A stretch of DNA of 64,000 bases from Alkalilacustris brevis (GCF_003350345.1 NZ_QNVJ01000053.1:26528-90527), one strand, 5' to 3'. Shown: positions 41,672 to 51,284, numbered from the stretch's first letter. The notes: generated from the letters alone by a model not told the origin. Translations and numbers: made by a program.

Positions 41672-43173
41672 CTGCTGGCAACCTACTGGAGCTGTTCCTC
41701 TATTCCGCGTCGATGTGGTGGGTGATCATTCCCGCCGTGTTCATCGGCATCATCATGGGCGCGATCCCCGGTTTTGCCGCCCATAACACGATCATCATGC
41801 TGTTGCCGCTGACCCTGGCGTTCGAAGCCGATATCGCGCTGACCTTCATGGTCGCGCTGTATTGCGCCAGCCACCTGGGCGGCGGCGTGCCGGCGATCCT
41901 GCTCAACATTCCCGGCACGGGCGGTGCTGCGGCCACAACGCTCGATGGCTACCCGATGTCGCGCAAGGGGCTTGCCTCGCGGGCGCTTGCGCTGAGCTTC
42001 GTGGCGTCGATCCTTGCGGGGCTGATCACCTCGGCGCTGACACTTTTCGTGCTGCCCTATCTGTCGCAGGTGGGGTTCTACATCCGCTCGGTCGAGATGG
42101 TGGTCGTGATGCTGTTCGGCCTGGCGCTGATCGCCGCGATCGCCGCGCAGGACATGATAAAGGGCCTGATCGCGGGCGCCTTCGGGCTGATGCTGGGCGC
42201 GATGGGCGCCGACCATATCTATGCCACCCCGCGCGGCACTTTCGGGATACTGGAGCTGTTCGACGGCATCCCGCTGGTGCCGGCGCTGATCGGCCTTTTC
42301 GCGATATCCGAAGCATTGATCATGCTGGAGGAGAAATCCATCGCCGCGGGCCACAGCAAGAGCGTCACGCCCAGCTGGCGCGAGGCCCTGCACAATATCG
42401 GGGATGCCTTCAAGCACTGGTTCCTGATCATCTGGACCAGCGTTCTGGGGTTGGTGATTGGGGTGATGCCGGGGGCAGGGGCATCGATTGCGGCCTTTGT
42501 CGCCTACCAGCAGGCACGCGTTTTCTCGAAGACGCCCGAAAAATTCGGAACCGGCCACGAACAGGGTGTCGTGGCGCCTGAAGCGGCCAACAACGGTGTA
42601 ACCACTGGCACGCTGGTTCCGCTTCTGGCGATCGGCATTCCGGGCGGCAGCACCGCGGCGGTCATGATGATCGTGCTGCAGTTTCACGGCGTGCCCTTCG
42701 GCCCGCGCCTGTTCATGCAGAACCCGATGCTGGCCTATGGCGTGATCATGTCGATGTTCGTCGCCTACATCTTCATGCTGATCACGCTTTTTCCGCTGAC
42801 GCGCTACCTTTCGCGCATCACGATCGTTGCGAACTACTACATGGCGCCCACGATCGTGGCGTTCACGCTGGTGGGCGCGTTCGTGCCGCGCAGTTTCATC
42901 GCGGACCTGACCATTGCCGTGGGCTTTGGCCTGATCGGCTATGTCGCCCGCAAGACCGGCTATCATGTGGCGGCCATCCTGATCGGGGTGATCCTGGGCC
43001 CGCTTCTCGAGCGCTCGTTTCTGCTTTCCATGCGCATATCGGGAGGGGATCCGATGATCTTCTTCTCATCGAATATCGGGAATGTTCTCTGGGTGCTCCT
43101 GTTCGCGATGCTGCTGGCTTCGCCAGTCCTCAAACTGTTGAAAAAACGCCGATCCAAGGGCGACATCTACTAA
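41662..43173 (+). CDS. tctA: TTT-family large permease (TctA-like), second copy
   Basis: A 503-residue TctA permease with the conserved segments IIMGAIPGFAAHNTIIMLLP and GGVPAILLNIPGTGGAAATT in the first half and GLVIGVMPGAGASIAAFVAY and APEAANNGVTTGTLVPLLAI in the second half, reflecting the internal repeat. The start lies inside tctB. Together with the upstream TctC and TctB it forms a complete system, unlike the split copy at 14130/21598-23552. Confidence 0.94.
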   Translation: MELTAGNLLELFLYSASMWWVIIPAVFIGIIMGAIPGFAAHNTIIMLLPLTLAFEADIALTFMVALYCASHLGGGVPAILLNIPGTGGAAATTLDGYPMSRKGLASRALALSFVASILAGLITSALTLFVLPYLSQVGFYIRSVEMVVVMLFGLALIAAIAAQDMIKGLIAGAFGLMLGAMGADHIYATPRGTFGILELFDGIPLVPALIGLFAISEALIMLEEKSIAAGHSKSVTPSWREALHNIGDAFKHWFLIIWTSVLGLVIGVMPGAGASIAAFVAYQQARVFSKTPEKFGTGHEQGVVAPEAANNGVTTGTLVPLLAIGIPGGSTAAVMMIVLQFHGVPFGPRLFMQNPMLAYGVIMSMFVAYIFMLITLFPLTRYLSRITIVANYYMAPTIVAFTLVGAFVPRSFIADLTIAVGFGLIGYVARKTGYHVAAILIGVILGPLLERSFLLSMRISGGDPMIFFSSNIGNVLWVLLFAMLLASPVLKLLKKRRSKGDIY

Positions 43174-43197
43174 AAAAGCAAAAAGGAGATTCAAGAA

Positions 43198-44085
43198 ATG
43201 CGCCTGTTGACTATCGACTCCGGCGACGGACCGCGAGCCGGAGTGATGACGGACGAGGGCGTCATCTTGCTGCGCGCCCTGGGCAAAGAGTTCCCCGACA
43301 CGGTCATCGAGATCATCGAGGGTGGAGCAAAGCTGAAATCCGAAATCGCCAAGGCACTCGCCAGCAGCGAAGCAAAGCCGCTCGCTGAAGGTGAATACAC
43401 CGTGCTTGCCCCGATCCCACGCCCGCGCAAGAACATCTTCTGCGTCGGCAAGAACTATATCGAGCATGCGAAAGAGTTTCAGAATTCGGGCTTCGACCAG
43501 ACCTCGGGCGGGCAGGATGTTCCGGAACTGCCGATCGTCTTCACCAAGGCACCGACCTCGGTCACTGGCCCCGGCACCGTTGTCGACAGCCGGCTCGATC
43601 CTACCGGCACGCTCGATTACGAGGGCGAGCTGGGTGTCGTGATCGGCCGGGGTGGTCGCGGCATAAGCCGGGCCGATGCCTATGATCATGTCTATGGCTA
43701 TGTCGTGATCAACGACATCACCGCGCGCGAGACACAGAATGCCCACAAGCAATGGTTCCTGGGCAAGTCGCCCGATACCTTCTGCCCGATGGGGCCGATG
43801 CTCGTCACGGCTGATGAAATCGGCGATGTCACCGCGCTGAACCTGATCACCCGCGTCAACGGCGAGGTCCGCCAGGACGCTGTGGTGAAGGATCTGATCT
43901 TCGACATCCCGACGATCATCGAGACGATCTCGCGCAGCATCACCCTCGAGCCGGGCGACATCATCGCCACCGGCACGCCTGTCGGGGTGGCGATCGGCTT
44001 TACGCCGCCAAGGTATCTCTGCCCCGGCGACAGGGTCGAGGTCGAGATCGGGCCGCTCGGCAAGCTCGTCAACACGATCGGCTGA
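43198..44085 (+). CDS. Fumarylacetoacetate hydrolase (FAH) family enzyme, second copy
   Basis: A 295-residue FAH-fold enzyme. Metal ligands Glu142 and Glu144 lie in LDYEGELGVVIG and Asp173 in INDITARETQNAH; GDIIATGTPVGVAIGFTPP is near the C-terminus. The N-terminal 70-residue domain (MRLLTIDSGDGPRAGVMTD) is typical of acylpyruvate hydrolase/5-carboxymethyl-2-oxo-hex-3-ene-dioate decarboxylase-like members. AAAAAGGAG precedes the start. It lies 24 nt after tctA, so it probably processes the imported compound after the alpha/beta hydrolase step. It is only distantly similar to the FAH-family protein at 32007-32852. Confidence 0.92.
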   Translation: MRLLTIDSGDGPRAGVMTDEGVILLRALGKEFPDTVIEIIEGGAKLKSEIAKALASSEAKPLAEGEYTVLAPIPRPRKNIFCVGKNYIEHAKEFQNSGFDQTSGGQDVPELPIVFTKAPTSVTGPGTVVDSRLDPTGTLDYEGELGVVIGRGGRGISRADAYDHVYGYVVINDITARETQNAHKQWFLGKSPDTFCPMGPMLVTADEIGDVTALNLITRVNGEVRQDAVVKDLIFDIPTIIETISRSITLEPGDIIATGTPVGVAIGFTPPRYLCPGDRVEVEIGPLGKLVNTIG

Positions 44086-44128
44086 AGCATATGTGGCGCC
44101 GCCCCTCATCAGTGCAAAGGCATGATGC

Positions 44129-44956
44129 ATGGATCTGCTCTCGCTCGATTTCCTGATCCTGGCCGGCGTCATGCTCGCCGCCGGGGCGGCCACCGGCGTT
44201 CTTGCGGGGGTTTTCGGTGTGGGCGGCGGTGCCCTGATGGTGCCGGTGCTGTTCGAGGTGTTCGGCCTGCTGGGGGTCGCCGACCAGGTGCGCATGCAGC
44301 TTGCCGTCGGCACCTCGCTGGCGATCATCATACCGACCTCGGTGCGCTCCTATCTGGGGCACCGGGCGCGCGGCGCGGTGGATATGACACTGCTTCGCAA
44401 CTGGGCGGTTCCCATCGTGCTGGGGGTCGTGCTGGGCGCGGGCATTGCGCGGTTCGCGCCCCCGTCGGTGTTCATGGGGGTGTTCGTGTTCGTCGCCGGG
44501 GTCAACGCCATCAAGCTGATCAGCGGAACCAGGCGCTGGGACATCGCGTCGGACCTGCCCGGCGGCCTGCTCCTGCGCGCCTATGGGGGTGTGATCGGGC
44601 TTCTGTCGTCGCTGATCGGGATCGGGGGCGGCCAGGTCGCCAACATCATCATGACATTGCACGGCCGGGCGATTCATCAGGCGGTGGCCACCTCGGCCGG
44701 CATTGGTGTCCTGATCTCGATTCCCGGCACCTTCGGCTATATTCTGGCCGGGCTCGGGCAGCCGGGGCTGCCGGTGGATGCGCTGGGGTATGTGTCCCTC
44801 ATGGGGGTGATGCTGTTCGTGCCGACCACGGTTCTGACAGCCAACCTGGGCGTGCGCCTGGCCCATGCGCTTTCGCGTCGGTCGCTTGAAATGGCCTTTG
44901 GTGTGTTTCTGGCCATCGTCAGTGTGCGTTTCCTCTACGCCATGTTCGCGGGCTAG
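44129..44956 (+). CDS. Sulfite exporter TauE/SafE-family membrane protein
   Basis: A 275-residue inner-membrane protein of the TauE/SafE family with about eight hydrophobic segments and two related halves (AAGAATGVLAGVFGVGGGAL early, and YGGVIGLLSSLIGIGGGQVA in the second half). These glycine-rich repeats are the family hallmark. Members export sulfite, sulfoacetate or other organic acids. It lies 43 nt after the FAH-family gene in the same unit, so it may export a product such as a small acid; an involvement of sulfur is only a possibility. Confidence 0.9.
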   Translation: MDLLSLDFLILAGVMLAAGAATGVLAGVFGVGGGALMVPVLFEVFGLLGVADQVRMQLAVGTSLAIIIPTSVRSYLGHRARGAVDMTLLRNWAVPIVLGVVLGAGIARFAPPSVFMGVFVFVAGVNAIKLISGTRRWDIASDLPGGLLLRAYGGVIGLLSSLIGIGGGQVANIIMTLHGRAIHQAVATSAGIGVLISIPGTFGYILAGLGQPGLPVDALGYVSLMGVMLFVPTTVLTANLGVRLAHALSRRSLEMAFGVFLAIVSVRFLYAMFAG

Positions 44957-44991
44957 GTCGCGGACGAACACCGATCGGGGAGAACACCATC

Positions 44992-45969
44992 ATGGAACGT
45001 CGCATGTTCGGTCAACTCAGCGTGCCGGCCATCGGCCTTGGCTGCATGAGCATGACACCCATCTACGCGCAGCCTGACGAGGGCGAGGCGATAGCCACCG
45101 TGCAGCACGCGCTCGACCACGGGGTGGAACTGCTGGATACCTCGGATGCCTATGCCGCGGGCGCCAACGAAAGCCTGATCGGCAAGGCCGTGCAGGGCCG
45201 CCGGGACAAGGCGATCATCGCCACCAAGTTCGGCAATCTGCGCACCCCGGAAGGCAAGCAGGCGGTCTGCGGAGACCCCGATTACGTCAGGCAGGCCTGC
45301 GAGGCCTCGCTGAAACGGCTCGGGGTCGAGGAAATCGATCTCTATCTCGCGCACCGCATAGACCCGGATGTGCCCATCGAAGACACCGTGGGCGCCATGG
45401 CCGACCTGGTGCAGGCCGGCAAGGTGCGCCACCTCGGCCTGTGCGAGGCAGCCCCCGAAACGCTGCGTCGCGCCCACGCCACGCATCCGATCGCGGCGCT
45501 TCAGACCGAGTATTCGCTCTGGTCGCGCGATGCCGAGGCCGATGTGCTGCCGCTTTGCGCCGAACTCGGCGTGGGCTACATGGCTTATGCGCCGCTGGGT
45601 CGCGGTTTTCTTACCGGAACCATCCGCGATACCGATGCCCTGGCGGAGTCCGACCGCCGCAGGGCGCACCCGCGTTTTCACCCTGAAAACCTGTCACGCA
45701 ACCTGGCGCTTGTGGAACAGCTCGATGCGCTGGCGCAAGAGGCCGGCTGCACCCCGGCGCAGCTTTCGCTTGCCTGGGTTCTGGGGCAGGGCGGTCATAT
45801 CGTGCCTATCCCGGGCACCAGCCGGCGCAAATGGCTGCGCGAGAACATCGCGGCCGCACAGCTTCAGGTCGCGCCCGACATCCTGGGCAGGCTTTCCGAA
45901 GCATTCCGCCCCGGCATTGCCGCAGGGCTGCGTTATCCCGAGGGGCAGATGAAGCACCTGCGCGTCTGA
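44992..45969 (+). CDS. Aldo/keto reductase
   Basis: A 325-residue aldo/keto reductase, full length. The catalytic tetrad is visible as Asp49, Tyr54, Lys79 and His121 (LLDTSDAYAAG, ATKFGNL, LAHRID), and the NADPH-binding end has PIPGTSRRKWLRENI. It is close to the YajO/AKR13-like group. AGAACACC precedes the ATG weakly. It is the last gene of the hydrolase-TTT unit, 35 nt after the TauE/SafE gene. It would reduce an aldehyde or ketone formed by the C-C hydrolases, or oxidise an alcohol. Confidence 0.92.
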   Translation: MERRMFGQLSVPAIGLGCMSMTPIYAQPDEGEAIATVQHALDHGVELLDTSDAYAAGANESLIGKAVQGRRDKAIIATKFGNLRTPEGKQAVCGDPDYVRQACEASLKRLGVEEIDLYLAHRIDPDVPIEDTVGAMADLVQAGKVRHLGLCEAAPETLRRAHATHPIAALQTEYSLWSRDAEADVLPLCAELGVGYMAYAPLGRGFLTGTIRDTDALAESDRRRAHPRFHPENLSRNLALVEQLDALAQEAGCTPAQLSLAWVLGQGGHIVPIPGTSRRKWLRENIAAAQLQVAPDILGRLSEAFRPGIAAGLRYPEGQMKHLRV

Positions 45970-46629
45970 CACCGACAGGCAGATTCGGGTCAGGGACTGG
46001 CTTGCGTGCTGCGCGGCACGGGTGCGTCGTTGCCATGGAAGCCTGTGCGTCGGGCCACGGCCTGGATCGGTAAGGCGATGGCCGACCGGTCGCTGGCCAG
46101 CCTGCAACTGAAACTGATCGGGACCGCCGCCCGAATCGTGCGTCAGGCGCGTGACCACAATCCAGCCCCGAATTCGGCGAAAGCGGCAGGACAGGCCCGC
46201 CCGCCGCGCTGGAAAATATTACTGCGAGGCCCGGAAAACCCGCCGTCACGGGCCGGTCAGGCCAACGCCTGGCATTTCCCCGGCCGCGGGCGCCGTCCGG
46301 GGTGAAAAATGCTTGATCTGCCGTCAAGATCAGGCGGCCTTGCGGTCAAGCCGCAGCCCCCCGGGGAACGTCGGCTCCCCCATGCGCGCCCTCAAAATCT
46401 GCGGAGAGATCGTGTTTGGCCTTTGAATCTTAAAAGATTTCAAGCGCCTGCGGCGTTCCGGCCGAGCAGGGGGGTAAATTGGTTAATATCATATTAAGGA
46501 TAGGCAGGTTTTAATTTCTTTGCGAAGAGCCGGAAAACTACATAATGTGAGTTCACTTGGGGTGCCTGCTGAGGAGGGCAGGGGCTTCTTGTCTTGGATC
46601 TGATCCAAAACACTATCGGGAGGGAAAAA
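45970..46629. other. 660-bp gap with transposase remnant and promoter region
   Basis: No intact gene is present. The first half contains peptide traces that look like the C-terminal end of a DDE transposase (separate entry). The second half becomes A/T-rich (46476-46560) and must hold the promoter of the dctPQM-amidase unit. An imperfect inverted repeat, TTGAATCTT / AAGATTTCAA, lies at 46423-46443 and might be the end of the element or a regulatory site. Confidence 0.45.
46066..46430 (+). pseudogene. Probable transposase C-terminal remnant (IS1380/IS4-like)
   Basis: One frame from 46066 reads AMADRSLASLQLKLIGTAARIVRQAR, which resembles the C-terminal helix of IS1380/IS4-type transposases (typically SLTSLQLKLIKIGARVVRHAR). 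After a frame change around 46150 a second frame stays open to about 46426. There is no catalytic DDE core, no start and no complete flanking repeat, so this is at best a decayed scar of an insertion between the aldo/keto reductase and dctP genes. Recognition is by eye from a short segment and is tentative. Confidence 0.35.
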
Positions 46630-47781
46630 ATGACGAATTCAAGCAATGCACTGAAGCCGACAGGCGTTTCCCGGAGGTCGTTTCTGACCAAAGGGGCTCT
46701 TGCGGGTGGCGCTGCTGCCGCGACCGGCCTGGCCGCGCCCGCAGTTCTTGCGCAGGCGCCGCTTGTGGTGCGGATGCAGACGTCCTGGCCGGCATCCGAC
46801 ATCTGGATGGATTTCGCTCGTGAATATATCGAACGGGTGGAACAGATGTCGGGGGGGCGCTTGCAGGTGGATCTGCTGCCGGCCGGCGCGGTCGTCGGCG
46901 CCTTTCAGGTAATGGACGCCGTGCACGATGGTGTTCTGGATGCTGCGCATACGGTTCCGGTCTACTGGTATGGCAAGCACAAGGCGGCGTCGTTCTTCGG
47001 CACCGGCCCGGTGTTCGGTGGCTCGGCCACCACGATGCTGTCGTGGTTCTACCAAGGCGGCGGCGACGAGTTGTATCGCGAGCTGACGCAGGATCGTCTC
47101 GGCCTCGACGTCTATGGCTTCATGGGCTTCCCCATGTTCGCCCAGCCTTTCGGCTGGTTCAAGACCGAGGTGAACACCCGCGAGGATCTGCAAGGCTTCC
47201 GCTATCGCACCGTGGGTCTGGCCGCGGACCTTCTGCAGGCGATGGGCATGAGCGTCGCTCAGCTTCCGGGCGGCGAGATCGTGCCTGCGATGGAGCGCGG
47301 GGTGCTCGACGCGTTCGAGTTCAACAACCCTTCGTCGGACCTTCGCTTCGGTTCGCCCGACGTGGCCGATCACTACTACCTGTCCTCGTATCACCAGGCT
47401 TCGGAGAGCTTCGAGTTCCTGTTCAACAAGGATTTCTTCGATGATCTCGACCCTGATCTTCAGGCGATCCTGAAATACGGTGTCGAGGCCGCCTCGACCT
47501 CGAACACGGCAACGGCGATGGACAACTATTCGGCCGACCTGCTGCGTATCCGCGACGAGTTCGGCGTGCAGATTCACCGCACGTCCGAGGACATCCTGGC
47601 CGCGCAGCTTGAGGCATGGGATGTCATGATCGAGCAGCTTGAAGCAGAGGACGAGCTCAACAAGCGTATCATGGACAGCCAGCGTGCGTGGGTCGAGCGA
47701 GTCACCTACTTCGAGCTCATGAATGCGCCCGACTACGAGCTTGCCTACGAGCATTTCTTCCCTGGCCGGCTTGCTCTCTGA
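46630..47781 (+). CDS. dctP: TRAP transporter solute-binding protein (DctP/TakP-like)
   Basis: A 383-residue TRAP binding protein. The N-terminus has a twin-arginine signal (VSRRSFLTKGALAGGAAAATG) cleaved near VLA-QAPL, suggesting Tat export. The mature sequence VVRMQTSWPASDIWMDFARE and the middle segment FGWFKTEVNTREDLQGFRYR, GLAADLLQAMG are like the TakP/2-oxo-acid and aromatic-acid TRAP proteins, longer than standard DctP. AGGGAAAAA precedes the ATG. It starts the dctP-dctQ-dctM-amidase unit. Confidence 0.92.
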   Translation: MTNSSNALKPTGVSRRSFLTKGALAGGAAAATGLAAPAVLAQAPLVVRMQTSWPASDIWMDFAREYIERVEQMSGGRLQVDLLPAGAVVGAFQVMDAVHDGVLDAAHTVPVYWYGKHKAASFFGTGPVFGGSATTMLSWFYQGGGDELYRELTQDRLGLDVYGFMGFPMFAQPFGWFKTEVNTREDLQGFRYRTVGLAADLLQAMGMSVAQLPGGEIVPAMERGVLDAFEFNNPSSDLRFGSPDVADHYYLSSYHQASESFEFLFNKDFFDDLDPDLQAILKYGVEAASTSNTATAMDNYSADLLRIRDEFGVQIHRTSEDILAAQLEAWDVMIEQLEAEDELNKRIMDSQRAWVERVTYFELMNAPDYELAYEHFFPGRLAL

Positions 47782-47811
47782 AGGCTGTTCATAAACATCA
47801 CATCCTGAAAG

Positions 47812-47840
47812 GCCCGGCACCATGGAAACTGGTGCCGGGC
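47812..47840 (+). promoter_or_regulatory. Intercistronic hairpin after dctP (second copy)
   Basis: GCCCGGCACCA (47812-47822), 7-nt loop, TGGTGCCGGGC (47830-47840): a perfect 11-bp stem 30 nt after the dctP stop and 29 nt before dctQ. No T-run follows. Confidence 0.65.
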
Positions 47841-47869
47841 AGCAATTGCGAAAAGGCAGAGGAACGAGG

Positions 47870-48442
47870 ATGATCTGGTTCATTCAGTTCGCTGACAGGC
47901 TTTCGGGCTGGATCGGCAAGACATTCGGATGGCTTGTGATTCTCATGACGCTCGGGGTCAGCTACGAAGTTTTCGTGCGCTATGTCCTCAATTCTCCCAC
48001 CTCGTGGTCTCTTGATGTCTCGTTCATCATGTATGGGACGCTTTTCATGATGGGGGGGGCCTATACCCTTTCGCGGGGCGGGCATGTCCGGGGTGATTTC
48101 CTCTACCGGCTCTGGCGACCGCGCACACAGGCGATGGTGGATTTCGTCCTCTACCTGTTTTTCTTCTTTCCCGGCGTCACCGCGCTTGTCATTACGGGAT
48201 GGAAGTATTCGGCGCGGTCCTGGGGATATGGCGAAGTCAGCATCAACAGCCCCGCGGGCATACCGGTCTACCAGTTCAAGTCGGTTATCGTTGCCGCCGG
48301 GGTGCTGCTCTTTATCCAGGGCATAGCCCAGTTGTTCAGATGTGTCCTTTGCATGCGCGAAGGCTACTGGCGCGTTGCCGAAGAGGATGTGATGGAAACC
48401 GAAGACCTACTTATGGAGCAGGTGTCAGAAAGCGAAAAATGA
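47870..48442 (+). CDS. dctQ: TRAP transporter small permease (DctQ), second copy
   Basis: A 190-residue membrane protein with four hydrophobic segments (FGWLVILMTLGVSYEVFVRY at the N-terminal end) and the DctQ-like region SWSLDVSFIMYGTLFMMGGA followed by RGGHVRGDFLYR. The start at 47870 is taken because it sits after GAGGAACGAGG and after the hairpin, with a standard family N-terminus. It carries a C-terminal acidic tail (about 20 residues). Confidence 0.9.
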   Translation: MIWFIQFADRLSGWIGKTFGWLVILMTLGVSYEVFVRYVLNSPTSWSLDVSFIMYGTLFMMGGAYTLSRGGHVRGDFLYRLWRPRTQAMVDFVLYLFFFFPGVTALVITGWKYSARSWGYGEVSINSPAGIPVYQFKSVIVAAGVLLFIQGIAQLFRCVLCMREGYWRVAEEDVMETEDLLMEQVSESEK

Positions 48443-48490
48443 CGCCGTAACCCGATCCGCCGGAAAACAAAATCAACCGGAGCCCTGACC

Positions 48491-49915
48491 GTGACAGTGA
48501 CCGAACCTCAAGTCGCCCTGGCGATGCTCGCCATCTTCATCTTCCTGGTCTTTCTCGGTTTTCCCATTGCCTTCACCTTGATGGCCCTGGGCATATTCTT
48601 TGGATATTTCGCCTATTTCGACCCCAGTAGGATGTGGCGCAGCTATTACCGGCTGGATGAAGACGCCGGCCTTTGGGATAGTGTCTCGACATGGATAAAC
48701 GGGTTTTTCAACAACAGGGTTTTCGACCTGTTCGTGAACCAGACCTATACCGTGATGTCGAACGAGGTTCTGACCGCGGTGCCGCTTTTTCTGTTCATGG
48801 GCTACATTGTCGAACGGGCCAATATCGTTGACCGCCTTTTCACCACACTGAACATCGCGTCCCGCAACGTGCCCGGCTCCATGGGCGTTGCAGCGCTCAT
48901 CACCTGCGCGCTGTTTGCGACCGCGACCGGGATCGTCGGCGCGGTGGTGACCCTGATGGGCCTGCTGGCGCTGCCGGCGATGCTGAAGGCGCGTTATGAT
49001 ACCAGCTTCGCCTCCGGCATCATCTGTGCGGGGGGCACGCTCGGGATCCTGATTCCTCCATCGATCATGCTGATCGTCTATGCGGCGGCCTCGGGCGTTT
49101 CGATCGTGCGGCTCTACGCGGGGGCGCTTCTGCCAGGCCTCGTGCTTGTGGGCCTTTATCTGGTCTATGTCGTCGGTCGCTCGATCCTTCAGCCGAGTGC
49201 CGCGCCGAAACCGACGAAGGAGGAGGTGCCCGAGGTTCCTTTCTTCCGGCTTGTCTGGTTGTTGCTGACATCGTTCTTCCCGCTTGCGTTCCTGATCATG
49301 GCCGTGCTCGGCTCGATCCTGTTCGGGCTGGCGACGCCGACCGAGGCGGCCGCGATCGGCGCACTGGGCGGCATGGTTCTGGCCGTCGCCTATCGGGCGA
49401 TGACCTTCCAGCGATTGCGCGAATCGGTCTATCTGACGGTGCGGACCACGGCGATGGTTTGCTGGCTGTTCGTTGGTTCCTATGTGTTCTCGTCGGTTTT
49501 CTCGTATCTGGGCGGGGAAAGGCTGATCGCCGAATTCGTCGCGGGGCTGAACCTGACCCCGCTTCAGTTCCTGCTGTTGGCGCAGGGGATCATCTTCCTG
49601 CTCGGCTGGCCTCTGGAATGGTCCGAGATCATCATCATCTTCGTGCCCATCTTCCTGCCGCTGCTGCCGATGTTCGGGATCGACCCGCTGTTTTTCGGAA
49701 TCCTGGTGGCGCTGAACCTGCAAACCAGCTTCCTGACACCACCAATGGCAATGTCGGCCTATTACCTGAAGGGGATTGCGCCGCCGAATGTCGAGCTGAT
49801 GCAGATATTCAAGGGTGTCATGCCGTTCCTGTTCATGGTCTTTGTCTCCATGGTGCTGCTCTACAACTTCCCGCAGCTTGTGTTCCATCTGCCGCAGGTG
49901 TTCTATGGCCGGTAA
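48491..49915 (+). CDS. dctM: TRAP transporter large permease (DctM), second copy
   Basis: A 474-residue TRAP large subunit of the longer TakM-like type, with an extra extracytoplasmic insertion (about residues 45-85) before the segment TAVPLFLFMGYIVERA. Typical motifs TGIVGAVVTLMGLLALPAML and GGTLGILIPPSIMLIVYAA are present. The start is GTG at 48491 with GGAG 8 nt upstream. The end overlaps the amidase start by about 11 nt if the amidase begins at 49905. Confidence 0.92.
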   Translation: MTVTEPQVALAMLAIFIFLVFLGFPIAFTLMALGIFFGYFAYFDPSRMWRSYYRLDEDAGLWDSVSTWINGFFNNRVFDLFVNQTYTVMSNEVLTAVPLFLFMGYIVERANIVDRLFTTLNIASRNVPGSMGVAALITCALFATATGIVGAVVTLMGLLALPAMLKARYDTSFASGIICAGGTLGILIPPSIMLIVYAAASGVSIVRLYAGALLPGLVLVGLYLVYVVGRSILQPSAAPKPTKEEVPEVPFFRLVWLLLTSFFPLAFLIMAVLGSILFGLATPTEAAAIGALGGMVLAVAYRAMTFQRLRESVYLTVRTTAMVCWLFVGSYVFSSVFSYLGGERLIAEFVAGLNLTPLQFLLLAQGIIFLLGWPLEWSEIIIIFVPIFLPLLPMFGIDPLFFGILVALNLQTSFLTPPMAMSAYYLKGIAPPNVELMQIFKGVMPFLFMVFVSMVLLYNFPQLVFHLPQVFYGR

Positions 49916-51284
49916 CATGCAGAAAGAAGCAAACCCCCTACTGGTCCTCGGCGCGCTCGAAATGCGCGACCGGCTTGCAAACGGCTCGCTGCGCGCGGTC
50001 GACCTGGCGCAGGCATACCTGGCGCGAATCGCGGAAGTCGACCCAGAGGTTCAGGCATGGGCCTGGCTCGACAGCGAGGATGTTCTGCGACAGGCAAAGG
50101 CTCTCGATGCCCACCGGGCGTCGGGCCGCCCGACGGGGCCGCTGCATGGCCTGCCGGTCGCACTCAAGGACATCATCGACACCCGGCGCATCCCGACCGA
50201 AAACGGAACCGCGATCGACGCCGGGCGGGTGCCGGGGGAAGATGCCTTCGTCGTCCAGAGACTCAGGGCCGCCGGCGCGATCATCATGGGCAAGACCGTC
50301 AGCACCGAACTGGCCTTCCTGCACCCGGGCAAGACCCGCAATCCGCATAATTCCGAACACACCCCCGGCGGGTCATCCTCGGGGTCGGCGGCGGCGGTGG
50401 CCGCGTTGATGGTGCCGCTGGCGATCGGCACCCAGACGGGCGGCTCGGTGACGCGCCCGGCCGCCTATTGCGGCGTGGTTGGGTTCAAGCCGACCTTTGG
50501 CGCGATTCCCCGCACGGGTGTTCTTGCCCAGTCGCCTTCGCTGGATACTCTCGGTGTATTTGCCCGCACGATCGAAGACGCCGCGCTGCTGTCCGAGGTT
50601 CTGTTCGGCCACGACCCGGCGGATCGGGCCACCGAGCCGATGCCGCCACCCCGACTGTTGAAAACGGCGCTATCCAGGCCACCCGTCAAGCCGATGTTCG
50701 CATTCGCGCGGCTTCCGGGCTGGGACCAGGCCGATGCGCAAACCCATATGGCCATGAAAGAGCTGACCGAGGCGCTGGGAGAGCAGTGTTTCGAGGCGCT
50801 GCTGCCCAATGCCTTCGACGAAGCCAGTGAGATTCGCGAACGGATCAATTTCGCCGAAATGGCCAAGTGCTACTATTCCTACGAGCGGCGCGCGCCCGAG
50901 CTTCTGTCGCAGGTCATGCAGCAGGCCATGGACGCGGGCAAGGCGATTCCGGCGCGCGATTACATAGCGGCGCTTGACTGGCCCGACGTACTGTATGCGG
51001 GCCTTTCGGAAATATTCGGGCGTTGCGATGCATTACTCGCACCATCGGCGCCGGGTCCGGCCCCCAAGGGGCTGGAAAGCACTGGCAGTTCCATCTTCAA
51101 CGGATTGTGGACGTTGTGCGGAACACCGACGATAACGATCCCGCTGCTTGAGTCCGAAAACGGGCTGCCAATGGGCGTGCAACTGATCGGGCGGCGCGGC
51201 GACGACGCCCGGCTCTTGCGCACCGCGCGCTGGCTGGCGCTGCAGATCGCCGCTGTCGATGCAAAGGAGCAGGCCCATGTCTGA
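49905..51284 (+). CDS. Amidase signature-family enzyme
   Basis: A 459-residue amidase signature enzyme. The Ser-cisSer-Lys triad is visible: Lys88 (GLPVALKDI), the cis-serine in the GGSSSGSA loop (residues 155-162), and nucleophile Ser181 (TQTGGSVTRPA). No signal peptide. The start at 49905 overlaps the dctM stop; Met at 49917 is an alternative. Co-location with the TRAP system indicates that the imported compound is an amide or that an amide intermediate is hydrolysed to a carboxylate plus ammonia. The family also includes glutamyl-tRNA amidotransferase A, but the context does not support that role. Confidence 0.9.
   Translation: MAGNMQKEANPLLVLGALEMRDRLANGSLRAVDLAQAYLARIAEVDPEVQAWAWLDSEDVLRQAKALDAHRASGRPTGPLHGLPVALKDIIDTRRIPTENGTAIDAGRVPGEDAFVVQRLRAAGAIIMGKTVSTELAFLHPGKTRNPHNSEHTPGGSSSGSAAAVAALMVPLAIGTQTGGSVTRPAAYCGVVGFKPTFGAIPRTGVLAQSPSLDTLGVFARTIEDAALLSEVLFGHDPADRATEPMPPPRLLKTALSRPPVKPMFAFARLPGWDQADAQTHMAMKELTEALGEQCFEALLPNAFDEASEIRERINFAEMAKCYYSYERRAPELLSQVMQQAMDAGKAIPARDYIAALDWPDVLYAGLSEIFGRCDALLAPSAPGPAPKGLESTGSSIFNGLWTLCGTPTITIPLLESENGLPMGVQLIGRRGDDARLLRTARWLALQIAAVDAKEQAHV

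Noticed and set aside
49905..51284. GatA (glutamyl-tRNA amidotransferase) assignment
   Set aside because: Same fold and triad, but no gatB/gatC genes and the gene belongs to a TRAP transporter unit, favouring a catabolic amidase.
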